A stretch of DNA of 64,000 bases from Prostheceraeus crozeri. Lineage: Eukaryota > Platyhelminthes > Polycladida > Euryleptidae. The notes below the pieces were generated by a model. It was not told the origin of the DNA, ran no database searches, and saw nothing but the letters and a program-made list of their open reading frames with translations. The position numbers were made by a program, and so were the translations under genes. Shown in pieces: positions 34,377-43,136 of this stretch. The first letter of the stretch is position 1; each line of letters opens with the position of its first letter. The DNA is taken from positions 310,001 through 374,000 of the forward strand of contig CAJQUW010008653.1 of assembly GCA_907163375.1 (NCBI GenBank), in the 5' to 3' direction.

Positions 34377-34798
34377 TTAGTTCAAATTAACGAAAGAAGT
34401 AAAGTAATGATCGAAACACAGACGCTTGAAAGTGCTCAGGGAATCGGCTGACCTAATCTTCATCGGTAAAGCGTTGAAAAATTCAGGACCCTTGCAGTGG
34501 AACGAATTACTGCTAAGAGCCAAACGAGAGCACGGAATGCGAAGCCTCGGCTCAACTGTTGAGCGAAGCTGCCGAGGAGGAGCAACGTAGGATAAGAGTT
34601 CCGTGATGTACGACGGAATAATCTTCAAGCTTCTGTACATTGATCGTCTGGAGGGGGCATATCTGGTGTCCGAACTATGACCTAGGGCGATTCGCATCGT
34701 CTTGCAGGTCACTCTATCCAGCCTGACCGCATCTGTAGAATTGCAGTGTCCCCAGACAGTGGAGCAGTAGTCAATGTGTGAAAGAATGAAACCACAGA
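34377..34798 (-). pseudogene. LINE ORF2 C-terminal part
   Basis: After the inserted unit the LINE resumes with FILSHIDYCSTVWGHCN (the YC-x-W block that follows RT in CR1-type LINEs), RLDRVTCKTMRIALG and the tail SFHCKGPEFFNALPMKIR to FVNLN. It belongs to the same LINE as the RT at 35345-36151. Confidence 0.75.
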
Positions 34799-35308
34799 AT
34801 TAGATTGTTTAATCGTATCACTTTGCTAGAAGTGCAAACTGATTCAAACAGATGGCACATGCAGGAACTTAATAAGTAGGCAAAAAGAAATTTTTAATAC
34901 CTTGCAGAGATAGGAAAAATAGTTGTGCGTCGCTTGCGGATTGCTCTGAATTCCTTCAAAATGCTCCGATCGCCACGATTCCTTCAGATTCGAAGAATTC
35001 AGATCATTGCGCAAAAGTTTTCTCGATAATGTTGGGTCCTCCGATCATTTTAAAAAAAGTTAGAAGGCGCATGAAAAACGTTCACAAACTTCTCTATAGA
35101 ACTTGACATCGTCTGTGTCTCTTTGCTGTGTGATCCGGTTGATAACAGTCACTGAAACTTTGCACAATTTGGCGTGTTTAATGTTGAACTGGCTGCTTAT
35201 TGTTCGATTGCTATGGTATTTAGTCAGGAGATTGTGCCATTTCATTTACGTTACATGTTCCAATGTTTCCCTTCTAGTCAAACGGAAGAAGAGACGACCT
35301 GTCTAATT
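34799..35308. mobile_element. 0.5 kb insertion inside the LINE
   Basis: The LINE coding sequence is interrupted between the FIHRI block (near 35308) and the FCGFILSHIDY block (near 34798). The inserted unit is flanked by CACAGAATTAGA and TCTAATTCTGTG, an inverted pair of about 10 bases. It has no domain. A small non-autonomous DNA transposon is the simplest reading. Confidence 0.4.
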
Positions 35309-36500
35309 CTGTGAATGAAACACTTTAAGAACTTGAGTCGCGCTTCATAAGGTAGAAACGATCGGATTCTGTAGAAGAGAAAGCTTGGGCCGAATCTTCT
35401 TGCACAAATTGCTGACATGAAGTCTCCATGAAAAATCCCGACTAATGGTCACACCCAGAGCTTTTTGCATGTTGACTGAATTGATAGACTCATTGTCAAT
35501 GACAACATTTAACTCATCAGGAACAAATCGCCGTCGTTGGTGAGGCATCATTGTCATACAGTTAGTTTTCTGCTTGTTCAGAACAAGCTCGTTTACAGAA
35601 CACCAACTTTGAATGGAAGCAAGATCTGTGTTCAACTTTTGGTTCAAATCGGTCATTGCCGTTGAGGAAGCGTAGAGAGTAGTGTCGTCAGCGTAAATAT
35701 CCACTTTCGAAAAGGTGGAATGAAGATGCAGATCATTGATGAAAAGGATGAACAATAATGCTCCAAGAATGGATCCTTGTGGAATACCTCGGTCTACGCT
35801 AATAGTATCAGACGAAACACCGTTGTAACACACCAATTGTTTTTTTTTGGAAATGTAATTATTAAATAGAAGCAATGAAGTGTCACGAATCCCATAGATA
35901 GTCATCTTTTCAAGAAGCTTGGCATGGGACACCGATTCAAAGGCTTTATGAAAGTCTAGGAATACGGTTCCGGTGATCTCTTTCTGGGATGCAGTTTGGG
36001 TCCATAAAGTCCAAGCTTTCAACAGGGCAGTTTCGCATGAGTGCGCTTTGCGAAAACCAGATTGGGAACTGCAAATGAGATTGTTCGATTCCATGTAATC
36101 CAAGAGTGAGGTATGGATGTGACGTTCCAGGATCTTGGATATTGATGGCAATATACTAATTGGACGGTAGTTACTTCCAGCCTTGTGAATTGGAATTACT
36201 TTGACCGTTTTCCATTGCGATGGGAATTCGCCGTTTTGAATACACTTGTTAAGAATCTAGGTCAATGAAGGTGCTAACACATCTGAACCTATTATCAGGA
36301 AAGTGTTGCTGATGCCATCCGTACCAAAGGATTTATTGGGACTGAGATCATGAAGCTGCTTTCGAACAAATTCAACAGAAACCTTCTGCAATTGAAAGCG
36401 ACAATTTTTCAAGTTTCCGTCAACAAAAGCTTGCAGCAAACTGCTGTGATTTAATTCATTTGACATTGAAAGATGACTGCGGAAGAAATTTGCACGATTT
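35309..36500 (-). pseudogene. LINE reverse transcriptase, main part
   Basis: The pre-RT helix (FVRKQLHDLSPNKSFGTDGIS) lies at 36500-36257. After a break, the RT palm continues in 36151-35345: MPSISKILERHIHTSLLDY, TVFLDFHKAFESVSHAKLL, RGIPQGSILGALLF and the catalytic VDIYADDTTLYAS. The thumb follows to LSLLQNPIVSTL. Blocks and spacing fit the CR1/L2 group. The frame then shifts at the point where the inserted unit begins. Confidence 0.85.
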
Positions 36501-36502
36501 GC

Positions 36503-37175
36503 AAGAGATTTGGAGAGAAAGCTATTTGAGAATTTTGATCGTGAAGGATTAAAAAGTTCTCCGAATTTTTTGACAAAAGAATTGGACCAGTTGAAGTGGA
36601 CTCTTGTTCGAAATGGATATCCTGAATGGCTTATCAAGAAGAATATCCATCCGCCAACCCCTAAGGTTCCGACAGCAGAAAAGAAGCCAGTCTTTTTCAA
36701 TATTCGATATCTTGGACCCGCTTGTGAAACGATTTCCAAGAAAATATGCCAGAACATCCAGAGCACCTTCCCCATTTTCAATCCGATCCCAGTGTTTCGG
36801 ACTAACACATTGTCATACACAGCGGTTAAAGATCATGTTCCACAATGCCGAAAGCCAGGGATAGTATACGAGTTCAACTTCCCTTGCACTTCGGCAGAAG
36901 TGAAAGATGTTTGGAAATCCGCCGGAAAGAGCACATCCGACAATGGCTTTTCCGTTCAAATGTGAGACCAAAGTCCACCAAACCATCTCAATCTTCAGCG
37001 ACCCACCATTTGATCTTCTGCTTAGAAAAAAGCAATGTTTTATCGGATGCAGATCATTGCTTTAAAGTTTTCAAGGACTTGAAGAGGAATTTTCAGCTTG
37101 CAGTGGCGGAGAGTGTGGCTATTATACAACATAGTACAGATTTGTGCGCCCAAAAAGACAGACTTTCTTCTTAAG
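36503..37175 (+). pseudogene. PLE linker and GIY-YIG remnant after the LINE
   Basis: The PLE resumes with ERKLFENFDREGLKSSPNF, then ELDQLKWTLVRNGYPEWLI (PLE thumb signature) and CRKPGIVYEFNFPC, the start of GIY-YIG with the Tyr that opens the fold. The rest is out of frame: SSATHHLIFCLE and LAVAESVAIIQHSTDLCAQ, the late helix with its Glu. Decayed; continues the PLE at 33190-34229. Confidence 0.7.
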
Positions 37176-37553
37176 ATTGGCGTAATTCACTTTCTAAAGC
37201 ATTTCTGAGTGGTAACATCTATGTACCGTACTGTGCAGTAACTTTATAAGTAGCATCTTTGACTCTATCTTTTGCTCTCTTACAGCTTGTTATTTGACTT
37301 ATTGACCTTATTGATCTATTGTCTTTACCTATGGCAGGATTTTGACGTAGTTGTAAGTTTTAATCATTTGTGTAGAATCTTTCCACCACTAGTTGTATGC
37401 TCACGCAGAGAACAATAGAAGTATTTTAACTTGCGCAATTAAATTGCTTGTTGGTATTCATGTTTCTGTAATAGGCTAATCTGTTCATTTGAAAGAACTT
37501 TCACTTTTATAACGTCTGTATAGCTATTTGATTTGCAGACGAAAACACAGTAT
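37176..37553. other. PLE 3' flank, no gene
   Basis: AT-rich sequence between the PLE end and the inverted repeat. Nothing recognised. Confidence 0.4.
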
Positions 37554-38010
37554 TTAAAATGTCGTAAAAATTAGTTATAATCGCAAGATGAGTCCCTGAA
37601 GCATTTGATAAAATAATGGGGCCTACAGAATCGGTGTTAATAAGCTTTATGAGAACTGGCAGTATAGATTGAATAAATTGAAAAATATAAGCAAATTACT
37701 AACTGTCGAATAAACATCAATATTGTTTCCATAAGAATATTCCCGAATGTCCTGCACAGGAGTTAACTGTACCAATTTAGACAATTAAAGTTATTCCGAT
37801 TGCCTATTTCTAAGTTTTGACACACATTTCAGTGAAATTTAATGCTGCAGAGATTATCTATAGATATATAACGTATTCAGTTTTTTTTGTTAATCACTTG
37901 CATGTTGTAGAATAGGCTGAATAGGCAAGTGCGGGCTGTTGGGAAGGTTATGATAGGATTGTTATAATAGGAGGGAAGGCTAGGACTGTTATTATTTTGA
38001 GTCGTTGTCG
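37554..38010 (+). repeat. Left arm of a 457-base near-perfect inverted repeat
   Basis: The arm is the reverse complement of 39061-39518 with only a few single-base differences, so it formed recently or is maintained by gene conversion. The arms are separated by 1050 bases. No coding frame lies in the arms. Confidence 0.9.
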
Positions 38011-38159
38011 CCATCCCGAAGCCTTTTCGAAGACGACAAAGGAAGCGCAGTCACAATAGCTGGTTCAAAGAACTGGGAAATTATATAGTTTTCATTGATG
38101 CCAACATTTAAGACATTGCCAGATCAAGTTGCTTTATGTTTTTAACAAGTTTCTGCTAA

Positions 38160-38810
38160 TATATTAGATAGAGTAGCAACTCAACATCAGTGAAATCCCT
38201 AACGTGCATACAGTTTCGATTTTATTAATTGAAATCGAGTTGAGTATTAACACCAGATGTGAGATATGGAGCTCTTTTGCAGTTTTGAAGAAATTACCAC
38301 TGAATTGACTGATCATGACAGTAATGCAGAAGGAATAATAGTAATTTACAGATTCCCGTGTCATGGCAGCCTTTGAGAGGTAATGTTTCTTAAATTAGCA
38401 AATCGACAGGTTGTTATTGCTTTCATGGTCAACCTCAGGAGCATTTTCTTAAGCCTGATTATCACAAGCAACCTGCCACTGGTAGGGCCAAAATGCCATA
38501 ATCAAAGACAATGATTTTAATCAACCTCAAAAGATGTGCATGGCATGGTAGCACATCACTATTCAGATTCATGAAATGAAGCATAAATTTAGTGAATCAT
38601 GAAATCATGCCGATGAAAATTGAATTAAAAACCTGAAATTTCAGCCAAGAAAGCACAGAAAGATCTAAACATTTTCATGAAGACTTGCATTATAATGCGG
38701 TTCATGAAATTACCTTGATAATTAGTTTAATTTCCGCTTAATTAAGATGTTTGTTGGCAGATATACATTCCTTTTGATATCCAACATGTTTTATACTACG
38801 TATATACAGA
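38160..38810 (-). repeat. Interspersed repeat, copy 2, inside the inverted-repeat spacer
   Basis: Reverse-strand match to 28050-28650 over about 600 bases at lower identity than the flanking arms have to each other, so this repeat is the older element. Confidence 0.7.
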
Positions 38811-39060
38811 GGTGGGCAGTTGCGCCGCAACTATTTTCAGGGGGACTTGCGAAAGTGGTTTGCCGCAACAAATTTTGCCTTTCCAACACAATGCCGCTAC
38901 CCGCAACATTTTTCCAGTTGACAGAATTAAAGTTTAGAATGTCCATAGTTCAATTATGAGTTATGACATAATTATTTCAGTGAGAGAGCTACTGTCTGTT
39001 GTGTGTGTTTGTAATTGTGAGAGGGTGTGTGCGTATGCTCGATCATTCATCGCTAGCTCG

Positions 39061-39518
39061 CGACAACGACTCAAAATAATAACAGTCCTAGCCTTCCCTC
39101 CTATTATAACAATCCTATCATAACCTTCCCAACAGCCCGCACTTGCCTATTCAGCCTATTCTACAACATGCAAGTGATTAACAAAAAAAAACTGAATACG
39201 TTATATATCTATAGATAATCTCTGCAGCATTAAATTTCACTGAAATGTGTGTCAAAATTTAGAAATAGGCAATCGGAATAACTTTAATTGTCTAAATTGG
39301 TACAGTTAACTCCTGTGCAGGACATTCGGGAATATTCTTATGGAAACAATATTGATGTTTATTCGACAGTTAGTAATTTGCTTATATTTTTCAATTTATT
39401 CAATCTATACTTCCAGTTCTCATAAAGCTTATTAACACCGATTCTGTAGGCCCCATTATTTTATCAAATGCTTCAGGGACTCATCTTGCGATTATAACTA
39501 ATTTTTACGACATTTTAA
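39061..39518 (-). repeat. Right arm of the inverted repeat
   Basis: Matches 37554-38010 in reverse complement. It ends immediately before the first gene of the Polinton, so it could mark or overlap the left boundary of that element. I could not find the same sequence at the Polinton's right side. Confidence 0.9.
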
Positions 39519-39539
39519 CTATCATCAACATGCCAACTG

Positions 39540-40199
39540 CGATCCCTATGTTGATCAATGGGCGAGAAAACACATTCATGGACTTAATCTGAAATATTTG
39601 CAAGACTATGGCTTTTCTTGTGAGAGTGCTCTTCTTATTGACTTTAAACGATGGTTAGCTGCTTTCAATGTTATACGCATCTTTTGTAATAATCCTGGTA
39701 AGGAGAGGAAAGTATTTCCCAATCTAATCATTGATGACATTTTGCTCCCACCTTGGGATAGTAGAGTGAATCAACACTACCATGAAGTCACGAAACGTTT
39801 TAAGGATTTGTGTGTTCCTATTTTGTCTGTTCGTTGTAGTAGCTACGTTCATAACCAATGCTTCTTTCCTCCTTACCTCAACACTGCCAAAGTCCTGTAT
39901 GGTCATCATTGCTCGCTGTATGATAGTTACCAGCTGTATCTATTTTATCTGTTTCAAACCATTGATTTATAATGCATGCTTGTTACCGTTATTCAATAAA
40001 TGTTACTATGAGAAGAGTTGTTTTCATGCAATGGATGGGTTAGATAAAGGGCGATCATGTCTTTCTCAAACGACTGCGGAACATTACATTTTCATAGGCA
40101 AAGTTTAAAAGGAGCTGTTCAAGATTATGTGATAAATTTTCATAAAGATGAGACCGACATCGAAGCAGTGGTCGATGATGCTAGCACTCTATTTCTATA
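39540..40199 (+). pseudogene. Polinton 1 accessory gene, unrecognised, broken
   Basis: The region encodes a protein with conserved-looking, Trp/Pro/His-rich blocks (CDPYVDQWARKHIHGLNL, NVIRIFCNNPGKER, LPPWDSRVNQHYHEV) and a His/Cys cluster followed by YDSYQLYLFYLF. I do not recognise the family; the His/Cys pattern could bind metal. It is interrupted a small number of times. Its position at the left end of the element is the only context. Confidence 0.4.
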
Positions 40200-40203
40200 G
40201 TTA

Positions 40204-40467
40204 ATGAAAACATTCTCTGATAGCATTGTCATGGCGCGATTAGTTGCGAAAATTAAGTTTAGTCATTTTGGAAAGGAAGAGGTGGAAAGCCGCTCTTTCC
40301 ATTTTGCTTCTTATTCAATGGAAGTGGTAGATCACCCCGAAGAATTTTTTAAAAGACATATGATAAAAATTGCTGAACGTCTTAACGCATTTAACCATCA
40401 TGGCAGCAGTCTAGTGATTGAAGCGATTTCAGATATTCACATTCAACTTTCTATAAAGAAAAATTGA
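40204..40467 (+). CDS. Polinton 1 small protein, unrecognised
   Basis: An 87-residue frame (ARLVAKIKFSHFGKEEVESR, then HPEEFFKRHMIKIAERLNAF) overlaps the next gene by four bases, which suggests a compact viral-type arrangement. A mixed strand-helix pattern and a central Phe/Ser-rich strand are visible. No function is assigned. Confidence 0.5.
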   Translation: MKTFSDSIVMARLVAKIKFSHFGKEEVESRSFHFASYSMEVVDHPEEFFKRHMIKIAERLNAFNHHGSSLVIEAISDIHIQLSIKKN

Positions 40468-40793
40468 AAATGCAGTGGTACTTGATTGTAGCACAACTGG
40501 TTTTTGAGCTATGTCTGCTCACTCTCGAAGTATATTCCTTCTGTACATGCGTCTATCATTTAGAAAAGGCTAGCAAATTCATCTCTTCAAAAAGACTTGC
40601 TATAGACATCAGTAACGGTGAAACTATGTGTTGCGATGTATGTAAGCGAAAGGATGGAAATGAAAAGCGCATCTTCAAGAGATGTAAGCATGCTTTTTGT
40701 CAACGCTGTTTCATACGTAATTGCATTCAACTTTGCAAATGTAACCACTGTGATATTGCTCATTTCGAGTGTCACTTATGCCGCAATAGTTAG
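40464..40793 (+). CDS. Polinton 1 RING-like zinc-finger protein with signal/anchor segment
   Basis: The 109-residue product begins with a hydrophobic stretch (YLIVAQLVFELCLLTLEVYSF), which may be a membrane anchor. It continues with a Cys/His array typical of RING-type fingers: MCCDVCKRK, FKRCKHAFCQRCFIRN, CKCNHC and HFECHLC. Spacing C-x2-C, C-x-H-x3-C-x2-C, C-x2-C fits a cross-brace finger. An E3 ubiquitin ligase role is possible, as in other large DNA viruses, but is inference. Confidence 0.55.
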   Translation: MKMQWYLIVAQLVFELCLLTLEVYSFCTCVYHLEKASKFISSKRLAIDISNGETMCCDVCKRKDGNEKRIFKRCKHAFCQRCFIRNCIQLCKCNHCDIAHFECHLCRNS

Positions 40794-40844
40794 TACCTAT
40801 GCAAATGTGGTAGAGACAGGTTTTAGCAAAGATTAACACGGAAA

Positions 40845-41369
40845 ATGGCGAAACGTAAAATGACGAAACGTAAAAGTCAAAAGTCTTCAAAGTTTTCTTC
40901 AGCCATTCAAGCTCTCCGACGAATGAAAGCAAATCAGCGATACAATGCTATACGACATGCTAACGATAAATTCATTCGTGAAATTATTTCTCATGTGAGA
41001 AAGTTGAGGACGAAGAAATTAGCACCAAAACAACGAAAGTTACTTAAGCGATATGCTGCGAAATTGCGTTTCATCTCCAATCCTAAAGTCACCCTTCAAA
41101 GAAAGAGGGAAACTCTAACACAAAAGGGTGGTCTCCTTCCAGCGTTACTACCGATGCTAGCTCCTATCGTGGGCAACGTATTGGGTAATATCTTTCAGAC
41201 GATGAAAATGCCAACAAATTGGTTTAAGACGTCACCTGCTACATCCCCTCCCACACTCACTAAGCAAACAAGAGGAAGAACTCGTCGTAGATCTACACCA
41301 CCACTAAAACTAGTAAAAGGAAAACGTAAAACAGCTCCTCCCAAGAAATACATGTTCTCAGACTATTAA
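40845..41369 (+). CDS. Polinton 1 basic protein with GG-site hydrophobic segment (pX/pVI-like)
   Basis: The 174-residue protein is very basic at both ends (AKRKMTKRKSQKSSKFSS; RGRTRRRSTPPLKLVKGKRK) and has a central QKGG followed by LLPALLPMLAPIVGNVLG. A Gly-Gly before a hydrophobic helix is the form of adenain cleavage sites in adenovirus core and membrane-lytic proteins. A role as a core or membrane-active minor virion protein is inferred. Element 2 has a counterpart at 61682-62164. Confidence 0.5.
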   Translation: MAKRKMTKRKSQKSSKFSSAIQALRRMKANQRYNAIRHANDKFIREIISHVRKLRTKKLAPKQRKLLKRYAAKLRFISNPKVTLQRKRETLTQKGGLLPALLPMLAPIVGNVLGNIFQTMKMPTNWFKTSPATSPPTLTKQTRGRTRRRSTPPLKLVKGKRKTAPPKKYMFSDY

Positions 41370-41370
41370 T

Positions 41371-41586
41371 ATGAAGCAGATGTGTTGCTTGCCATGTAAT
41401 GAGCCGCCAGAGGTGAGTGTCGTTGTCACTTGCACTTGCTGCGCCAGCTCTCACAATGAAACCCCTAAGCAATGTGAACACGATCGCAAAACCGCTAAAG
41501 CTAAATGCTGCAGTTGTTGTAAATGTAGAAAGGCAAGAAAACAAAAAGATGAGAAGGAGGAAAAAGAGTCAGTCGTCATCGACTGA
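41371..41586 (+). CDS. Polinton 1 small Cys-rich protein
   Basis: A 71-residue frame with paired cysteines (CCLPC, CTCCASS, CCSCCKCRKARK) and an acidic-basic tail starts two bases after the previous stop. It overlaps the upstream extension of the integrase frame. Because the integrase can start at 41549, this frame may be real. No family is recognised. Confidence 0.35.
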   Translation: MKQMCCLPCNEPPEVSVVVTCTCCASSHNETPKQCEHDRKTAKAKCCSCCKCRKARKQKDEKEEKESVVID

Positions 41587-42637
41587 ACGTTTGAAGTCAA
41601 TCTATTATGATGTAAAACATCCGGCAGGATTTGCATCGATCAAGAAATTATCAAAAGCGAGTGGTCTTCCACAATCACAAGTGAAACGATGGTTAAAGGG
41701 TCAGGCTACCTATACACTCCACAAACAAGCGAAAAAGAAGTACCGCACCCGCCATTATATTGTTCATGACATCGATGAACAGTGGCAAGCAGATTTGTGT
41801 GATGTTGCCTCCATTTCAAAACATAACTCGGGCAATAATTTTATTTTAACCGTCATTGATATTTTCTCGCGTTATGCGTGGGCTTAACCTTTAAAAACTA
41901 AAGAAGGGAAAGGAGTAGCAAAAGCATTCCAAACAATTTTTCGAGAAGGTCGCATTCCAAAAACAATTCAGAGTGATCAAGGAAAAGAGTTTGAAAATCA
42001 GCATGTGAGAAGATTATTTGAGAGGCATGACATTGAGTTGTTTAGTGTAAAGAGTGCCTATAAAGCTGCACTCGTTGAACGTTTTAATCGCACATTAAAA
42101 AATCGCTTGTGGCGACATTTTACTGCCAACTTGACACAAAATTGGACAAAGGTTCTACAAGATACACTCCATGCCTACAATCACTCTATCCATCGTTCTA
42201 TTGGACTCAGACCAGTAGATGTAAATGCTGACAATGTAGATAAAGTGCGCGAATCATTCCAACGTAAACGCACTCATGTGAAAAGTGATGTGAAAATTGG
42301 TGATAAAGTTCGTATCTCAAAAGTGAAGAGTGTTTTTGCTAAAGGGTACCTTCCGAATTGGACAGAGGAGGTATTTACAGTATCAAGGATTGATCAAAAA
42401 GACTCTCCCACCACCTACAAGTTGAAAGATTACGATAATGAAGAAATTGAGGGTAGGTTTTACCGCGATGAGATTGAGGTAGTCACTGAAAGTGAAACAT
42501 ATTTGGTAGAGAAAATCATTCGATGTAAAAAACGGCAAGGTGAAGAATGGTGTCTTGTTAAATGGACTGGTTATCCTTCAAGTATGAACTCTTGGATGCG
42601 TCGTGCCGACATCTTTCATCTAAGTGATCGACAGTGA
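41549..42637 (+). pseudogene. Polinton 1 integrase with chromodomain-like end (broken)
   Basis: Reads from N to C: a basic start (MRRRKKSQSSS), a zinc-less N-terminal HTH-like part (FASIKKLSKASGLPQSQVKRWL), and a DDE core with QWQADLCDV, then QSDQGKEFEN, then KAALVERFNRTLKNRLW, which hold the three acidic positions. An SH3-like part (KIGDKVRISKVK) and a chromodomain (YLVEKIIRCKKRQGEEWCLVKWTGYPSS) follow. It inserts the element DNA; the chromodomain may steer target choice. The frame is interrupted about once. Confidence 0.85.
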
Positions 42638-42678
42638 TTCATGCAAAGTTGTAACTAACAATGTTTAGGGTTTGACCT

Positions 42679-43134
42679 ATGAATCCAACTGCCTCATTTT
42701 ATTCACGACCCTCCTATGTAAGTAGTGGAGGACAAATTTACAGCGGCGCTCGCCGCCAACGTGGAGGTAGCATACTTGGTGCACTGAAATCTGTTGTAGC
42801 ACCTCTCATATCCAATGTCGGTAGATCTTTAAAACGAAATGTTTTAAGTAATGCCGTTGGCTTTGCTGGTGATGTTGCTAGTGATCTTTCCAGAGGTAGA
42901 AGTTTTAAGAGCAGTTTGTTGAATCGTGGGAAGGAACGCGGTTTAAAAACATTGAAGCAGACCTTTGCTTGTGTTACTCAAGGAAAGAAATCGCCTAAAC
43001 GAATGAATAAAGGAAGAAGGAAACATCGCGGAGCTGGTAAGGTGCGATCTTCAGTCAAAAGGCATTCACGCAAACGTCGCAGAGGCTCTAATCATTCATC
43101 AGGCGCTAAACGACGACGCTGCCATAACTTCTAA
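42679..43134 (+). CDS. Polinton 1 basic core-like protein
   Basis: The 151-residue product has a Gly/Tyr-rich start, QRGGSILGALKSVVAPLISN (again a Gly-Gly before a hydrophobic helix) and a C-terminal Lys/Arg-rich half (KGRRKHRGAGK, KRHSRKRRRG). This is the composition of adenovirus-type core or minor capsid proteins processed by the viral protease and binding DNA. It lies immediately before the capsid gene (2-base gap). Confidence 0.55.
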   Translation: MNPTASFYSRPSYVSSGGQIYSGARRQRGGSILGALKSVVAPLISNVGRSLKRNVLSNAVGFAGDVASDLSRGRSFKSSLLNRGKERGLKTLKQTFACVTQGKKSPKRMNKGRRKHRGAGKVRSSVKRHSRKRRRGSNHSSGAKRRRCHNF

Positions 43135-43136
43135 TC

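Larger units (their letters stand above)
34230..36502 (-). mobile_element. CR1-like LINE nested in the PLE
   Basis: A minus-strand LINE with its 3' end (AATAAAGTC then a CTCTCT run) at about 34230-34250 interrupts PLE sequence that resumes at 36503. GGAGAGA occurs at both borders and is the probable target duplication. It is 5'-truncated and its coding frame is broken; a 0.5 kb unit sits inside it at 34799-35308. Confidence 0.75.

Noticed and set aside
39061-39518. Right arm of the inverted repeat taken as the true Polinton terminal repeat
   Set aside because: No matching copy is visible on the right side of the element within the window, so the claim is not supported.
41417-41548. Upstream extension of the integrase frame
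   Set aside because: The extra residues are low-complexity and overlap a Cys-rich frame; a start at 41549 gives a more natural integrase N-terminus.
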